Notes: generated by a model not told the origin, from the sequence alone. Numbered from the stretch's first letter, positions 42,116 through 50,685 are shown. The stretch is DNA of 64,000 bases from an uncultured Verrucomicrobiota bacterium (GCA_903953565.1 CAJBKE010000052.1:62001-126000), one strand, 5' to 3'. A program made the numbers and translations.

Positions 42116-42145
42116 AAAAAAGCCCGGGGAATTGCTTCCCCGGGC
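42116..42145 (-). terminator. Rho-independent terminator of nrdJ
   Basis: Perfect 10-bp stem GCCCGGGGAA/TTCCCCGGGC with loop of 4, followed on the minus strand by six T (42121-42116). It lies 34 bases past the nrdJ stop. Confidence 0.93.
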
Positions 42146-42178
42146 CCGGTTTGGTGCGCGAAGTGGCGCAACAATCTT

Positions 42179-45100
42179 TTAGCTGCAGCCTTGGCTCGTG
42201 CCGCACTCGGTGCAGACGCCGCAGGCGCCGGCGCGGATCACTTTGTTGCTGCCGCAGTTGGAGCAGGTGGTGTCCATGAACATCGTGCCCAGCGCGCCTT
42301 GGACGCGTTCGGCATGGGTGGCGGTGCCGGCGATGTGGACGGGAGTGCCTTCGCTGTTTTGCGTCTGGGTGATGACGTCGATGATCTCGCGTTCGCCGGT
42401 GCGTTGGAGGTCGGAGACCGGGCGGTTGACGGCGCGGCGTTCCATTTCCGGGATTTCCTTCATGGGAAGTTCCGGTTGGTTGCGGTTGGGTGAGGTGGCT
42501 TCCTTGTAACCCTTGATGAACTGGCAGCCGAGCCAGCGGAACACGTAGTCGGTGATGCTGCTGGCGTTGCGGATGTCGGGGTTCTTGGTGAAGCCGCTGG
42601 GTTCGAAGCGCTGGAAGGCGAACTTTTTGACCAGGCTCTCGAGGGGCACGCCGTATTGCAGCGAGATCGAGGTGAGGGTTGCCACGGTGTCCATGAGGCC
42701 GCCGATGGTGCTGCCTTCTTTGGCCATCTGGATGAAGAGTTCACCGGGTTGGCCGTTCTCGAAGAGACCGACCGTGATATAGCCTTCGTGTCCGGCGATA
42801 TCGAACTTGTGGTTGAGCGCGACGCGGGTGTCCGGCAAGCGGTTGCGCGGGGGCTGGTCGAGCTTGGTGCGCAGGGAATCGAGATCGTTTTCCAGCTCGA
42901 CGATGCGTTCCTCGAGTTCGTTCTTGGTCGAGAGTTCGGCTTCGAGTTCGGAAGAACTGCCGGTGCCGTGCTTCTTTTTGTCGGTTACCACCGGAGCGGA
43001 GCGCTTGGATCCGTCGCGGTAGATGGCGATGGCTTTGAGGCCGAGTTTCCAGCCCTCGACGTAGGTGTCGATAATGTCCTCGACGGTGGCGTGCTCGGGC
43101 AGGTTGACCGTCTTGGAGATGGCGCCGGAAAGGAACGGCTGGGCGGCGGCCATCATGCGGATGTGCGCATGGTAGCCGAGGCTGCGTTGTCCGCGCATCG
43201 GTTTGAAAGCGCAGTCGAAGACCGGCACGTGTTCGGGGCGGACGCCGCTCTTGATCGTCTGTCCGTCCTCTTCGACGTCCTCGATGGTGTCGTATTTGTC
43301 GATGTGGGCGATGATGGATTCGATGTCCGTGCCGCTGTAGCCGAGCTTTTGCAGGGCGGGGCGGACCGTCTGGTTGACGATCTTGAGCATGCCGCCGCCG
43401 GCGAGGAGCTTGTATTTGACCAGGGCGATGTCGGGTTCGATGCCGGTCGTGTCGCAGTCCATGAGGAACCCGATGGTTCCGGTGGGCGCGAGCACGGTGA
43501 CCTGGGCATTGCGGTAGCCCTGCTTCTTGCCGAGGCGCAGGGCTTCGTCCCAGACCTGACGGGCTTCCTTGCGGAGGAATTCGAACTCGCCGGCTTTCTC
43601 GATTTTTTCCACGGCGTCGCGGTGGAGTTGCATGACTTCGAGCATGGGTGCGACGTTGTCCGGCGCGACGGGTTTATCCACGCCGCTGGCGCTGGAGTCG
43701 TGGTAGCCCGGGAAGGGCCCGGTGATGCCGGAGATGCGGGCGCTTTGCTCGTAGGCGTGGCCGGTCATGATCGAGGTGATCGATCCGGCCAACGCGCGGC
43801 CTTCGGGGCTGTCATAACCGTGGCCGTAGCTCATGATGAGCGCGCCAAGGTTGGCGTAGCCGAGACCGAGGGTGCGGAAGATGTGGCTGTTCTCCGCGAT
43901 GTATTTGGTCGGGTAGCTGGCGTTATCAACGACGATTTCCTGCGCGGTGATGTAGATGCGCACGGCGGCTTTGAATTTCTCCACGTCGAACGTGCCGTCC
44001 TCGCTTTTGAATTTCATCAGGTTGAGCGAGGCGAGGTTGCAGGCCGTGTTGTCGAGGAAGAGGTATTCGGAGCACGGGTTGGTCGAGTTCTGGCGCGCCG
44101 TGCCTTTGCAGGTGTGCCATTTGTGGATGGTGCTCTCGAACTGCATGCCGGGGTCGCCGCAGACGTGGGTGCCCTCGGCGATCTTGCGGAGCATGGTGCG
44201 CGCATCTTTTTTCTCGCACGGTTTTCCGTCGGTCACGCGGACAGTGTTCCATTCGCGGCCGGCGAGGGCGGCTTCCATGAATTCGTCGGAGACGCGAACG
44301 GTCAGGTTTTCGTTCTGATACATGACCGAGCCGTAGGCTTCGCCGTTGAAGGATCCGTCATAGCCCTGCTCGATGAGGGCCCAGGCTTTTCTCTCTTCTT
44401 TCATCTTGGCTTCGATAAATTCCTCGATGTCGGGGTGCCAATCTTTGAGGGTGTTCATCTTGGCCGCGCGGCGGGTTTTGCCGCCGCTTTTCACCACGCT
44501 GGCCACTTGGTCGTAAACTTTGAGGAAGGAGAGCGGGCCGCTCGGTTTGCCGCCGCCGCTGAGCTTTTCGCGCGTCGAGCGGAGAGTGGAGAGGTCGCTG
44601 CCGGTGCCGCTGCCGTATTTGAAAAGCATGGCTTCGCTCTTGGCGAGGTCGAGGATGCTTTCCATGTTGTCGTCGACAGATTGGATGAAGCAGGCGCTGG
44701 CTTGCGGGTATTCGTATTGCGTGGCGGCGCGCTCGGCTTCGCCGGTGAGATGGTTGAAGAAGTAGTTGCCGAGGCCGGCGTTCTTGCCGATGCCGTATTG
44801 CTGGGCGAGGCCGACGTTGAACCACACGGGGCTGTTGAAGGCGCCGTGCTGATGGAGGCAGAGCCAAGTGAGGTCGTTGTAGAACGCTTCGGCACTGGCG
44901 TCGTCGGCGAAATAGCCGTCACGTTTTCCGAAATCGGTGATGGTGCGGGTGACGCGGTGGATGAGCTGGCGGATGGAGGATTCGCGTCCGCCTTTGTGCG
45001 GGTCGGTGCCGTTCGTAAGGTCGCCGTAGAAATACTTCGAGACGGCAATCTTGGTGGCGAGGGCGCTCCAGCTGCGCGGGACTTCGACGTTTTCCTGTTT

Positions 45101-45328
45101 GAAGATGACCTTGCCGGAGTCGTCGTTGATCTCGGCAGTGCGCTTGTCCCACTCGACATGGTCGAAGGGCGTGCCGGCTTGGGTGTGGAAGCGGGGCTCG
45201 AATTTGAGGCCTTTGGTCTTGCCTGCGCGGGGGCGCTCGGCGACCGGTTTGGTGACACGCGAGGCGGCGGTGCGCGGGGTGGACGACTTGCGGGTTTTGG
45301 AACGGAATGATGATTTTGTTGCGATCAT
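42179..45328 (-). CDS. nrdJ: Adenosylcobalamin-dependent (class II) ribonucleotide reductase
   Basis: Converts ribonucleotides to deoxyribonucleotides using a B12 radical and no oxygen. 1049 residues. The 10-stranded barrel has the class II signatures: SACFIQSVDDNMESI, NPCSEYLFLDNTACNLASLNL with the active Cys and Glu, and LAPTGTIGFLMDCDTTGIEPD. A basic N-terminal tail (about 45 residues) and a C-terminal zinc ribbon (CSNCGSNKVIRAGACGVCTECG) are present as in the large NrdJ type. Monocistronic with its own terminator; the leader contains a G14 tract and twin palindromes (see separate entries). Confidence 0.97.
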   Translation of the reverse strand: MIATKSSFRSKTRKSSTPRTAASRVTKPVAERPRAGKTKGLKFEPRFHTQAGTPFDHVEWDKRTAEINDDSGKVIFKQENVEVPRSWSALATKIAVSKYFYGDLTNGTDPHKGGRESSIRQLIHRVTRTITDFGKRDGYFADDASAEAFYNDLTWLCLHQHGAFNSPVWFNVGLAQQYGIGKNAGLGNYFFNHLTGEAERAATQYEYPQASACFIQSVDDNMESILDLAKSEAMLFKYGSGTGSDLSTLRSTREKLSGGGKPSGPLSFLKVYDQVASVVKSGGKTRRAAKMNTLKDWHPDIEEFIEAKMKEERKAWALIEQGYDGSFNGEAYGSVMYQNENLTVRVSDEFMEAALAGREWNTVRVTDGKPCEKKDARTMLRKIAEGTHVCGDPGMQFESTIHKWHTCKGTARQNSTNPCSEYLFLDNTACNLASLNLMKFKSEDGTFDVEKFKAAVRIYITAQEIVVDNASYPTKYIAENSHIFRTLGLGYANLGALIMSYGHGYDSPEGRALAGSITSIMTGHAYEQSARISGITGPFPGYHDSSASGVDKPVAPDNVAPMLEVMQLHRDAVEKIEKAGEFEFLRKEARQVWDEALRLGKKQGYRNAQVTVLAPTGTIGFLMDCDTTGIEPDIALVKYKLLAGGGMLKIVNQTVRPALQKLGYSGTDIESIIAHIDKYDTIEDVEEDGQTIKSGVRPEHVPVFDCAFKPMRGQRSLGYHAHIRMMAAAQPFLSGAISKTVNLPEHATVEDIIDTYVEGWKLGLKAIAIYRDGSKRSAPVVTDKKKHGTGSSSELEAELSTKNELEERIVELENDLDSLRTKLDQPPRNRLPDTRVALNHKFDIAGHEGYITVGLFENGQPGELFIQMAKEGSTIGGLMDTVATLTSISLQYGVPLESLVKKFAFQRFEPSGFTKNPDIRNASSITDYVFRWLGCQFIKGYKEATSPNRNQPELPMKEIPEMERRAVNRPVSDLQRTGEREIIDVITQTQNSEGTPVHIAGTATHAERVQGALGTMFMDTTCSNCGSNKVIRAGACGVCTECGTSQGCS

Positions 45329-45343
45329 GGAATCTTGTCTCTA

Positions 45344-45357
45344 GGGGGGGGGGGGGG
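45344..45357. repeat. G14 homopolymer in the nrdJ leader
   Basis: A run of 14 G (C on the coding strand), 15 bases before the nrdJ ATG. It sits where the ribosome site would be expected; only AGAGA is left as a weak alternative. Homopolymer length varies easily in replication and sequencing. Confidence 0.9.
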
Positions 45358-45405
45358 TTGCGCCAACCAGTCAACCCTTGGGGGAGATTACTGGCAGACT
45401 CGACA

Positions 45406-45449
45406 CCACCATATGTGGGCGAGTTGTCCTATAAAGCCACAATCTGTGG
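45406..45449 (-). promoter_or_regulatory. Twin palindromic boxes 31 bp apart upstream of nrdJ
   Basis: CCACCATATGTGG (45406-45418) and CCACAATCTGTGG (45437-45449) agree at 11 of 13 positions and start 31 bp apart, three helical turns. Between them the minus strand has TATAGG (45434-45429), a possible -10. This spacing is the one known for paired NrdR boxes, but the 5-base centre differs from the 8-base centre of the NrdR consensus. Confidence 0.55.
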
Positions 45450-45584
45450 GGGTGGAAAAGGGATTTTTTGTGACAATCGGAAAATTTTTCTATCCGTTGA
45501 TTGTCAATGATTTGCGACGGAGGGAGTTATGCCGGTCAGGTGTGGTCCGGAGACTTATTCACAATGGGGCGGTTCGCGAGGCCT

Positions 45585-46250
45585 TTATTTATGGGACTTG
45601 GCAAACGTCGAAGCCCGCGAGGCCAGAAATTGAGCCACTTCGCGCTTGGTGGCGAAATGGATGGGCGGTTGGTCGGTCTCAAGCAAGCCGAAGCCGGGGC
45701 CGTAGGCCGCGCCATTGATGATGGTGGCGTCGGTGTGGTTCGACTTGAGTTGGGCGCGGGCGGCTTCGATGGCGTCTTCGCGCGAAGCCTCGAGTTCGTA
45801 TTTCCATCCGGCGATCCACGCGCGGGGAAACCAGTCGCGGAGATGCCGGAGGATTTTCGGTGCGGGTTCGAGCACGAGATGGAGCTGGGGAAGGTCGCTG
45901 GGGATTTTGCGGGCGTTGATGGGGGCGCCGTCGGGTCCGCGCACGGCGGCGACGCTGTAATCGGAGAGAGCTGCGGCGTGGAAGACGGCGTGGATGTCGG
46001 GTCCGCGGGTGGAGTCGAGTGCTTCGAGTTGGCGGGCGAGATCGTGGTTCGTGGTGAACTCGTGGAGCAGCGCGCCGTGCGGAACCGTGCAGTGCGTGGC
46101 GCCACGCGCGCGGAAGAGGAGAGGTTCGAAACCGCGGGCGGCGAGGGCATCGGCGAGGAGGGCCCCGATTTCGCCGGTGGCGAAGTTGCTGATGTGGCGC
46201 ACTTCGTCAATCGGTGCGGCGGCGGGTCCGGTGGTGACGACGGCGAGCAT
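45585..46250 (-). CDS. coaB: Phosphopantothenate--cysteine ligase-like protein (stand-alone CoaB)
   Basis: 221 residues resembling the CoaB half of CoaBC: VVTTGPAAAPIDEVRHISNFATGEIG is the nucleotide-binding start (usually ISNxSSGK), HAAALSDYSV the AAVSDY-like motif, KIPSD the conserved Lys region, and IAGWKYELE the FKxE-like one. It would join cysteine to phosphopantothenate. CoaC is encoded 44 kb away (934-1479). ATG at 46250 is directly preceded by a low-complexity repeat. Some substitutions in the phosphopantothenate loop leave the activity to be confirmed. Confidence 0.83.
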   Translation of the reverse strand: MLAVVTTGPAAAPIDEVRHISNFATGEIGALLADALAARGFEPLLFRARGATHCTVPHGALLHEFTTNHDLARQLEALDSTRGPDIHAVFHAAALSDYSVAAVRGPDGAPINARKIPSDLPQLHLVLEPAPKILRHLRDWFPRAWIAGWKYELEASREDAIEAARAQLKSNHTDATIINGAAYGPGFGLLETDQPPIHFATKREVAQFLASRASTFAKSHK

Positions 46251-46290
46251 TTGAGGAGTTGAGGGTTGAGGAATGAGAGTTGAGAGATTA
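46251..46290. repeat. TTGAGG-type dispersed repeat before coaB
   Basis: Close to the element at 2091-2124: GTTGAGGGTTGAGG followed by GAATGAGAGTTGAGAG. As there, it ends immediately at a start codon. Confidence 0.7.
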
Positions 46291-46305
46291 AAGCGCGTCG
46301 CGGGA

Positions 46306-47265
46306 TCAGGCGATGATTTCGCTCACGGCGGCAAACATATCGCGGGCGGCGATGTAGCCGAAGTGGCCTTGGGGGCTGGAGATCACGCGGGTGGTTTGCC
46401 AAGCATCGGCCAAGGCTTCGACGCGGTCGGGCGGGGCGATGCGGTCATACGCGCCGATGGCGAGGATGATGCGATCCGGATCGGTTGTGGGGCGGACGTG
46501 AAGTGGCGAGCTCAAATGAGCGTGGCGCTGTGTCATAGTGCTGTCGATGCCTTGCCTGCGGAGAGCGCGGCGGATGGTGGCGCCAGCCGGGCTTTGCCAG
46601 ACGGCGTGTTCGACGTCGGCGATGGGCTGGAGCAGCGCGATGAAGGAGATGTCGTTTTCCAGCGCGGCGAGGAGGGCGCCGGTCCATGCACCGTAGCTCG
46701 TGCCGTAGATGCCGAATTCGCGGCAACCTTTCGCGCGGAGCCAGGACATGAGTTGGCGCAGTTCGCTCACGCCTTGGCGGAGACCTTCGCCATTGCGGAT
46801 GAGGTTGGCGGTGACAGCGAGTTCGCCGTTGAGGTAACCGGGCGGACGGCGGTCGTAATGGAAGGGAAGGTGAAGGAAGGCGGCGTTCCAGCCGAGGGCG
46901 TTGAATTTCGCGGCGAGGCGGCGGTAGCCCAGGTCGTTGACCGACATGAGGGCGTGGAGGATGAGCACGGTCGGGGCGGAACATCCGCGGTCGCAAGGTT
47001 GGAGCCAGGCGGAGGCGCGGTCATTGTGGTCTAGGCCGCTGGTGTAGGGCGTCGGCCAGACGAGGTGGTGCGGAGATTCTTCGATGGGTTGGAGGGGCGG
47101 GGCGGCGTAGAATGTGTCGGCGTTGAGGGGTTGGCAGGCGGCGAGGTAGGTTTCGAGTTCCTCGCGTGTTGTTGCGTGGTGTCGGTGACGCCATTGGGCG
47201 AGGTTGAGCAGGGCGCAGGTGGACGTGTCGGTCACGCGGGCCCAGGGGCGGCGGAGGAATGTCAT
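46306..47265 (-). CDS. Alpha/beta hydrolase
   Basis: 319 residues. The central hydrolase fold is shown by TVLILHALMSVND, GIYGTSYGAWTGALLAAL (nucleophile elbow G-x-S-x-G) and a late Asp/His pair (IGAYDRIAPPDRVEAL; SPQGHFGYI). Substrate unknown; it resembles prolyl-oligopeptidase-type or abhydrolase 18-like proteins. It overlaps plsC by 4 bases upstream (ATGA at 47262-47265). Confidence 0.82.
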   Translation of the reverse strand: MTFLRRPWARVTDTSTCALLNLAQWRHRHHATTREELETYLAACQPLNADTFYAAPPLQPIEESPHHLVWPTPYTSGLDHNDRASAWLQPCDRGCSAPTVLILHALMSVNDLGYRRLAAKFNALGWNAAFLHLPFHYDRRPPGYLNGELAVTANLIRNGEGLRQGVSELRQLMSWLRAKGCREFGIYGTSYGAWTGALLAALENDISFIALLQPIADVEHAVWQSPAGATIRRALRRQGIDSTMTQRHAHLSSPLHVRPTTDPDRIILAIGAYDRIAPPDRVEALADAWQTTRVISSPQGHFGYIAARDMFAAVSEIIA

Positions 47266-47963
47266 AGCTCGCGGCCTTTGCGTTTTTGCGGCGTTTGTGG
47301 GAGGCAGTCGGCGGGGATGTTTTCCTCGCGGACCGTGCGGTGGTAGAGGTCGCGGATGGTGTCGCCGAGTTGTTCGTCGAAGGCGGCGCGGGCGGCGGCT
47401 TTGTCACCGGTGGCGGACGGTGGCGGAAGGGGGTGGCCGAAGACGATCCAGACTTTGGTCTGGCGCCAGGGGAGCCAGCGGGCGGGATCGTAAAGGGCGT
47501 CGGTGCCGATGATGGCGCAGGGAACAACGGGTGCCTGGGTCATTTGCGCGAGGGCGGCGACTCCGGGCTTGAGCGGGGCGCCTTCGAGGACGGAAGCCGG
47601 TCCGGTGCGGAGTCCTCCCTCGGGAAAAACACCGACCATGCGTCCGCCTTTGAGGCGTTCGATGGCGGTGCGGACGGCGGCGTAGTCCATCTTGCCGCGG
47701 CCAACGGGGAAGGATCCGATCCAGCGGAGGGTGCGGGCGAGGAGGGGGTTTTGGAAAAGCTCCTCCATGGCCATCCAATCGACCTGTCGATCTGCGCTGA
47801 TGCTGAGGAGGGGTGGGTCGAAGTGGCTGATGTGGTTGGGCGCGAGGATGGCAGGGCCGGTGTGCGGAACGTGGTGCGCGCCGAGGACGCGGCGGTGGGT
47901 GAAGGGGGCAAGGACGAGGCGGAAAAAGTGCGAGCCGAGATAGTAGGCGGTGGCGGAGACCAT
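47262..47963 (-). CDS. 1-acyl-sn-glycerol-3-phosphate acyltransferase family
   Basis: 233 residues of the PlsC family, adding an acyl chain to lysophosphatidate at the inner membrane. Catalytic NHISHFD (HX4D), the FPEGGLRTG motif, and the VVPCAIIGTDALYDP region are all present; one hydrophobic N-terminal segment. It is followed by a coupled hydrolase gene. Confidence 0.9.
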   Translation of the reverse strand: MVSATAYYLGSHFFRLVLAPFTHRRVLGAHHVPHTGPAILAPNHISHFDPPLLSISADRQVDWMAMEELFQNPLLARTLRWIGSFPVGRGKMDYAAVRTAIERLKGGRMVGVFPEGGLRTGPASVLEGAPLKPGVAALAQMTQAPVVPCAIIGTDALYDPARWLPWRQTKVWIVFGHPLPPPSATGDKAAARAAFDEQLGDTIRDLYHRTVREENIPADCLPQTPQKRKGREL

Positions 47964-47979
47964 GCGCGGATCTTTTAGC

Positions 47980-48768
47980 TCAGGAACCGGAACGGAAAAA
48001 GCCGCGTTGCTTTTCCGAGATGGGCAGCCCGAGTTTTTCCATGACGAGGAGCATGTCCTCCCAGACTTTGCGTTTCTCGGAGAGGGAGTCGTTGCGCAGG
48101 AGATAGGACGGGTGGTAGGTGGGGAGAAGCGGGATGTTTTCGAAGCTGAACCAGCGACCGCGCATGGAGGACATGGATTCGTCGGCGCCGGTCAGTCCGG
48201 TCATGGCGGTTTTGCCCAGGGCGACGAGAATGCGTGGTTGGATGATGGCGATTTGCTCGCGGAGGTAGGGGAGGCAGCGCTGCATCTCAAGGGCTTCGGG
48301 CGGGCGGTTGCCGGTGGAGCCCTTGGGCATGTCGGGGCGGCAATTGAGGACGTTGGCGATGTAGACATCGTCGCGGGTCAGGCCCATGGCGGTGATGATC
48401 TTGGTGAGGAGTTCCCCGGCGCGGCCGACAAAGGGTTCGCCCTGCTTGTCCTCGTCGAAGCCCGGAGCCTCACCGACGAACATGAGGTCGGCGTTCGGGT
48501 TTCCGATGCCGAAGACAGTTTGCGTGCGGAATGCGGCCAAGTGTTCGCATTTGCGGCAGGCGCGAACGGCCTCGTTCAGCGCGAGAAGACGCGCTGAACT
48601 AGGCATTTCAGATTTCAAATTTGAAATTTGAGACAGTCCCGCGTTAGGTGCTTGGCTCAGGCGCGCAAGGGATTCGCGGGTTACGCCCGTCCGCGTGCGA
48701 CCAAGAAGGGCGCGGCGTGTGCGCAGGGATTGCTCGAGGAGTGCGGTGGCTGCTTGGAGAGATGACAT
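47980..48768 (-). CDS. Uracil-DNA glycosylase, Fe-S family 4 type, with repeat-encoded insertion
   Basis: 262 residues. Removes uracil from DNA. FVGEAPGFDEDKQGEPFVGRAG and LLPTYHPSYLL are the family 4/5 active-site motifs; Cys at CRKCEH, LNCRP and QRCLPY fit the [4Fe-4S] cluster. The N-terminal ~60 residues are non-conserved and contain QISNLKSEM, encoded by a dispersed palindromic repeat (48605-48632). Confidence 0.93.
   Translation of the reverse strand: MSSLQAATALLEQSLRTRRALLGRTRTGVTRESLARLSQAPNAGLSQISNLKSEMPSSARLLALNEAVRACRKCEHLAAFRTQTVFGIGNPNADLMFVGEAPGFDEDKQGEPFVGRAGELLTKIITAMGLTRDDVYIANVLNCRPDMPKGSTGNRPPEALEMQRCLPYLREQIAIIQPRILVALGKTAMTGLTGADESMSSMRGRWFSFENIPLLPTYHPSYLLRNDSLSEKRKVWEDMLLVMEKLGLPISEKQRGFFRSGS
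48605..48632. repeat. ATTTCAGATTTCAAATTTG repeat inside the UDG gene
   Basis: Near-palindromic AT-rich element read in frame as ISNLKSE. It stands out from the GC-rich gene around it. Related copies at 48781-48794, 48990-49023 and 49309-49341. Confidence 0.8.
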
Positions 48769-48777
48769 GGTTGGGAA

Positions 48778-48797
48778 AATTTCAGATTTCAGATAGG
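48778..48797. repeat. Partial ATTTCAGATTTCAGAT repeat
   Basis: In the short gap between the S23-type gene end and the UDG start; half of the palindromic element. Confidence 0.65.
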
Positions 48798-49298
48798 GCG
48801 CTTGGGCTGCTTTTTGGCCGGGTGTCCATCGGGCAAAGCGGCGTTGAGTCTCTCGATAAAGGCGTCAGCCTTTTTCTTCTGCTCGTGGCGGTTGCGCTCG
48901 GCGTTGTTGAGGTGGCGTTGGCCTTTGATGGGGGAGTTTTGCAACGAATCGGCCCAAGCGCGAAGCTGGCGCGAGCAGGACTCGGCCTGGGATTTCAGAT
49001 TAGAAATTTGAGATTTGAAATCTTCGAGCGCAGGGCGCCTTTCGAAGTAATTGAGCATCGATCGGACTTCTCCGGCCGAGCCGCGGGCGATGTAGAGGAA
49101 GTTGAGGAGTTCGTTCGTCGTCCCGCGCTCGAAGCCTTCAGCGATGTTGTTGGAGACGGAGAGGGAAGCGCGGTCGAGTTGGTCGCGTTTGGACCAGGTG
49201 ATGCGGTCTTTGGCCGCCATGATGAAGTCTTCGCAGCCTTCGGCGAGAGCTATGGCGTCATTCCAGACAGGGAGATCTTCGAAACGCTGGTAGGTCAT
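48789..49298 (-). CDS. Four-helix-bundle S23/IVS-type protein with repeat-encoded insertion
   Basis: 169 residues. The first ~95 match the 'four helix bundle protein' family first met in 23S rRNA intervening sequences: FEDLPVWNDAIALAEG, LDRASLSVSNNIAEGFERGTTNELLNFLYIARGSAGEVRSML. Then comes DFKSQISNLKSQ, encoded by the dispersed repeat at 48990-49023, followed by a charged C-terminal tail (about 105-169, KKKAD) not typical for the family. Function unknown. It is flanked on both sides and interrupted by copies of the same repeat. Confidence 0.85.
   Translation of the reverse strand: MTYQRFEDLPVWNDAIALAEGCEDFIMAAKDRITWSKRDQLDRASLSVSNNIAEGFERGTTNELLNFLYIARGSAGEVRSMLNYFERRPALEDFKSQISNLKSQAESCSRQLRAWADSLQNSPIKGQRHLNNAERNRHEQKKKADAFIERLNAALPDGHPAKKQPKRPI
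48990..49023. repeat. ATTTCAGAT/AAATTTGAGATTTGAAAT repeat inside the S23-type gene
   Basis: In-frame copy of the palindromic AT-rich element, translated as FKSQISNLKSQ. Confidence 0.8.
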
Positions 49299-49308
49299 GT
49301 GTTGGGAA

Positions 49309-49341
49309 TTTCAGATTTCAAATTTGAAATCTGAGATTTGC
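49309..49341. repeat. ATTTCAGATTTCAAATTTG repeat upstream of the S23-type gene
   Basis: Best palindrome of the family: ATTTCAGATTTC-AAATTTGAAATCTGA. It lies between the CCA enzyme stop and the S23-type start, where it could also act as a weak hairpin. Confidence 0.8.
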
Positions 49342-49368
49342 CTAGGGGCTGTCTCGCTTTCGCTCGGC

Positions 49369-50685
49369 TCATAGGGGGTGGTTTGCTTTGATCCACGCGA
49401 TGGCTCCTTCGGTCGTGGTAAGCGTGCCTTCGAGTTGTGCGGTTTGCACGGCTTCCAGGATTGGGCCGAAGTGGGGGCCGGGTTTCCAGCCGAGGGCCAT
49501 GAGGTCGTGGCCGGTGACGAGCGGAGGCGGGATGAGCGGTTCGTTGGCGAATTCTTCGGCTTTGGTTTTGAGAAAATCGTAGTTGTCGAGGGCGCCGTGG
49601 CTGCTTTGGCAGTCGACGCGGTGGAGTTCGAGTTCTTCGTCGAAGGCATCGCGGGCCATGAAGCGCTTCAATTTGGCGGTGCGCATGTTTTGCACGTCCT
49701 TGAAGACCATGTGCTGGCGGACGGCTTCGGTCACGCGGTCGATGTCCTGGCGGGAAAAGCGGAGTCGCTCCATGAGTTTTTCCGTCATGGATGCACCGAC
49801 GCGGTCGTGTCCGCTGAAACGGATGCGGTCTTCATCGGCGTGGTAGCGGAAGGTCGGCGGCTTGCCGATGTCGTGGAAGAGGACAGCCAAGGCGAGTGTG
49901 ACGGGCGCTTCGGGCGGGAGAAGTTCGAGCATGGCGCGGGTGTGGACGAAGACATCGCCCTCCGGATGGAACTGCGCCGGTTGTTCGCAGCCCTTGAGTT
50001 TTTCGATCTCGGGGAGGATTTCTTTGAGGAGTCCGCTTTGATCCAGAAGATCGAAACCGCGGACGCGAGTGGGATGGGCAAGAATTTTGACCAACTCCTC
50101 ACGAATGCGTTCGGCGCTGACCGCATGAATGTCGGCGGCGTGCGCTTTGATCGCATCCCACGTGGCCGGGTCGATCTGGTAGCCGAAACGCGCGGCGAAG
50201 CGCACGGCGCGAAGGAGGCGGAGCTTGTCCTCGCGAAAACGCGCGACCGGATCACCGATAGCCCGCAGGGTTTGCGATGCGAGATCTTCGCGGCCGCCGA
50301 CGAAATCGATGAATTTGTCCGCCACCGGATCGTGGAACATTCCGTTGATGGTGAAGTCGCGGCGGGCGGCGTCCTCCTCGGGGGTGGAGAACGTGACCAT
50401 CTCCGGGCGCCGTCCGTCGATGTATTCATGGTCGGAGCGGAAGGTGGCCACCTCGAAGGCGCGGCCGTGTTCCATGACAAGAATGACACCGAAGTGCGCG
50501 CCGACGGCTTGGGTATGCGGGAAAAGTTTCTGCACTTCGGCGGGTTTTGCCGAGGTGGCAATGTCATAGTCGTGCGGGTCGAGTCCGAGCAGTTCGTCGC
50601 GCACGCAGCCGCCGGCGAAGTAGGCGGTGTGGCCGGCCTCTTGCATGCGGCGGGCGATGTCGGTGGCGGCGGATTTCGGGTCCAT
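49369..50685 (-). CDS. cca: CCA tRNA nucleotidyltransferase
   Basis: 438 residues. Adds or repairs the CCA end of tRNAs, needed here since tRNA-Tyr lacks an encoded CCA. N-terminal nucleotidyltransferase: YFAGGCVRDELLGLDPHDYDIATSA (catalytic DxD), RRDFTINGMFHDP; then RxxRFAARFGYQIDP head/neck, and an HD domain (LALAVLFHDIGKP). The C-terminus includes an extra helical portion. It resembles the PcnB/CCA class II family; the CCA role is the better guess. Confidence 0.92.
   Translation of the reverse strand: MDPKSAATDIARRMQEAGHTAYFAGGCVRDELLGLDPHDYDIATSAKPAEVQKLFPHTQAVGAHFGVILVMEHGRAFEVATFRSDHEYIDGRRPEMVTFSTPEEDAARRDFTINGMFHDPVADKFIDFVGGREDLASQTLRAIGDPVARFREDKLRLLRAVRFAARFGYQIDPATWDAIKAHAADIHAVSAERIREELVKILAHPTRVRGFDLLDQSGLLKEILPEIEKLKGCEQPAQFHPEGDVFVHTRAMLELLPPEAPVTLALAVLFHDIGKPPTFRYHADEDRIRFSGHDRVGASMTEKLMERLRFSRQDIDRVTEAVRQHMVFKDVQNMRTAKLKRFMARDAFDEELELHRVDCQSSHGALDNYDFLKTKAEEFANEPLIPPPLVTGHDLMALGWKPGPHFGPILEAVQTAQLEGTLTTTEGAIAWIKANHPL

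Noticed and set aside
42066-42206. N-terminal extension of the second VapB frame
   Set aside because: It reads through the nrdJ terminator; the ATG at 42065 starts a normal ribbon-helix-helix antitoxin.
42656-45310. 884-codon plus-strand ORF opposite nrdJ
   Set aside because: It lies wholly antisense to the certain nrdJ gene, has a low-complexity V/F/G/D-rich composition and no domain; a codon-bias shadow in GC-rich DNA.
45406-45449. Canonical NrdR boxes
   Set aside because: The 31-bp pitch fits, but the centre is 5 rather than 8 bases, so I report them only as candidate operators.
45329-45584. Possible cobalamin riboswitch upstream of nrdJ
   Set aside because: I looked for a B12-box-like GCCACTG element and the long multi-stem layout and did not see them; the region is short and dominated by the twin boxes and the G14 tract.
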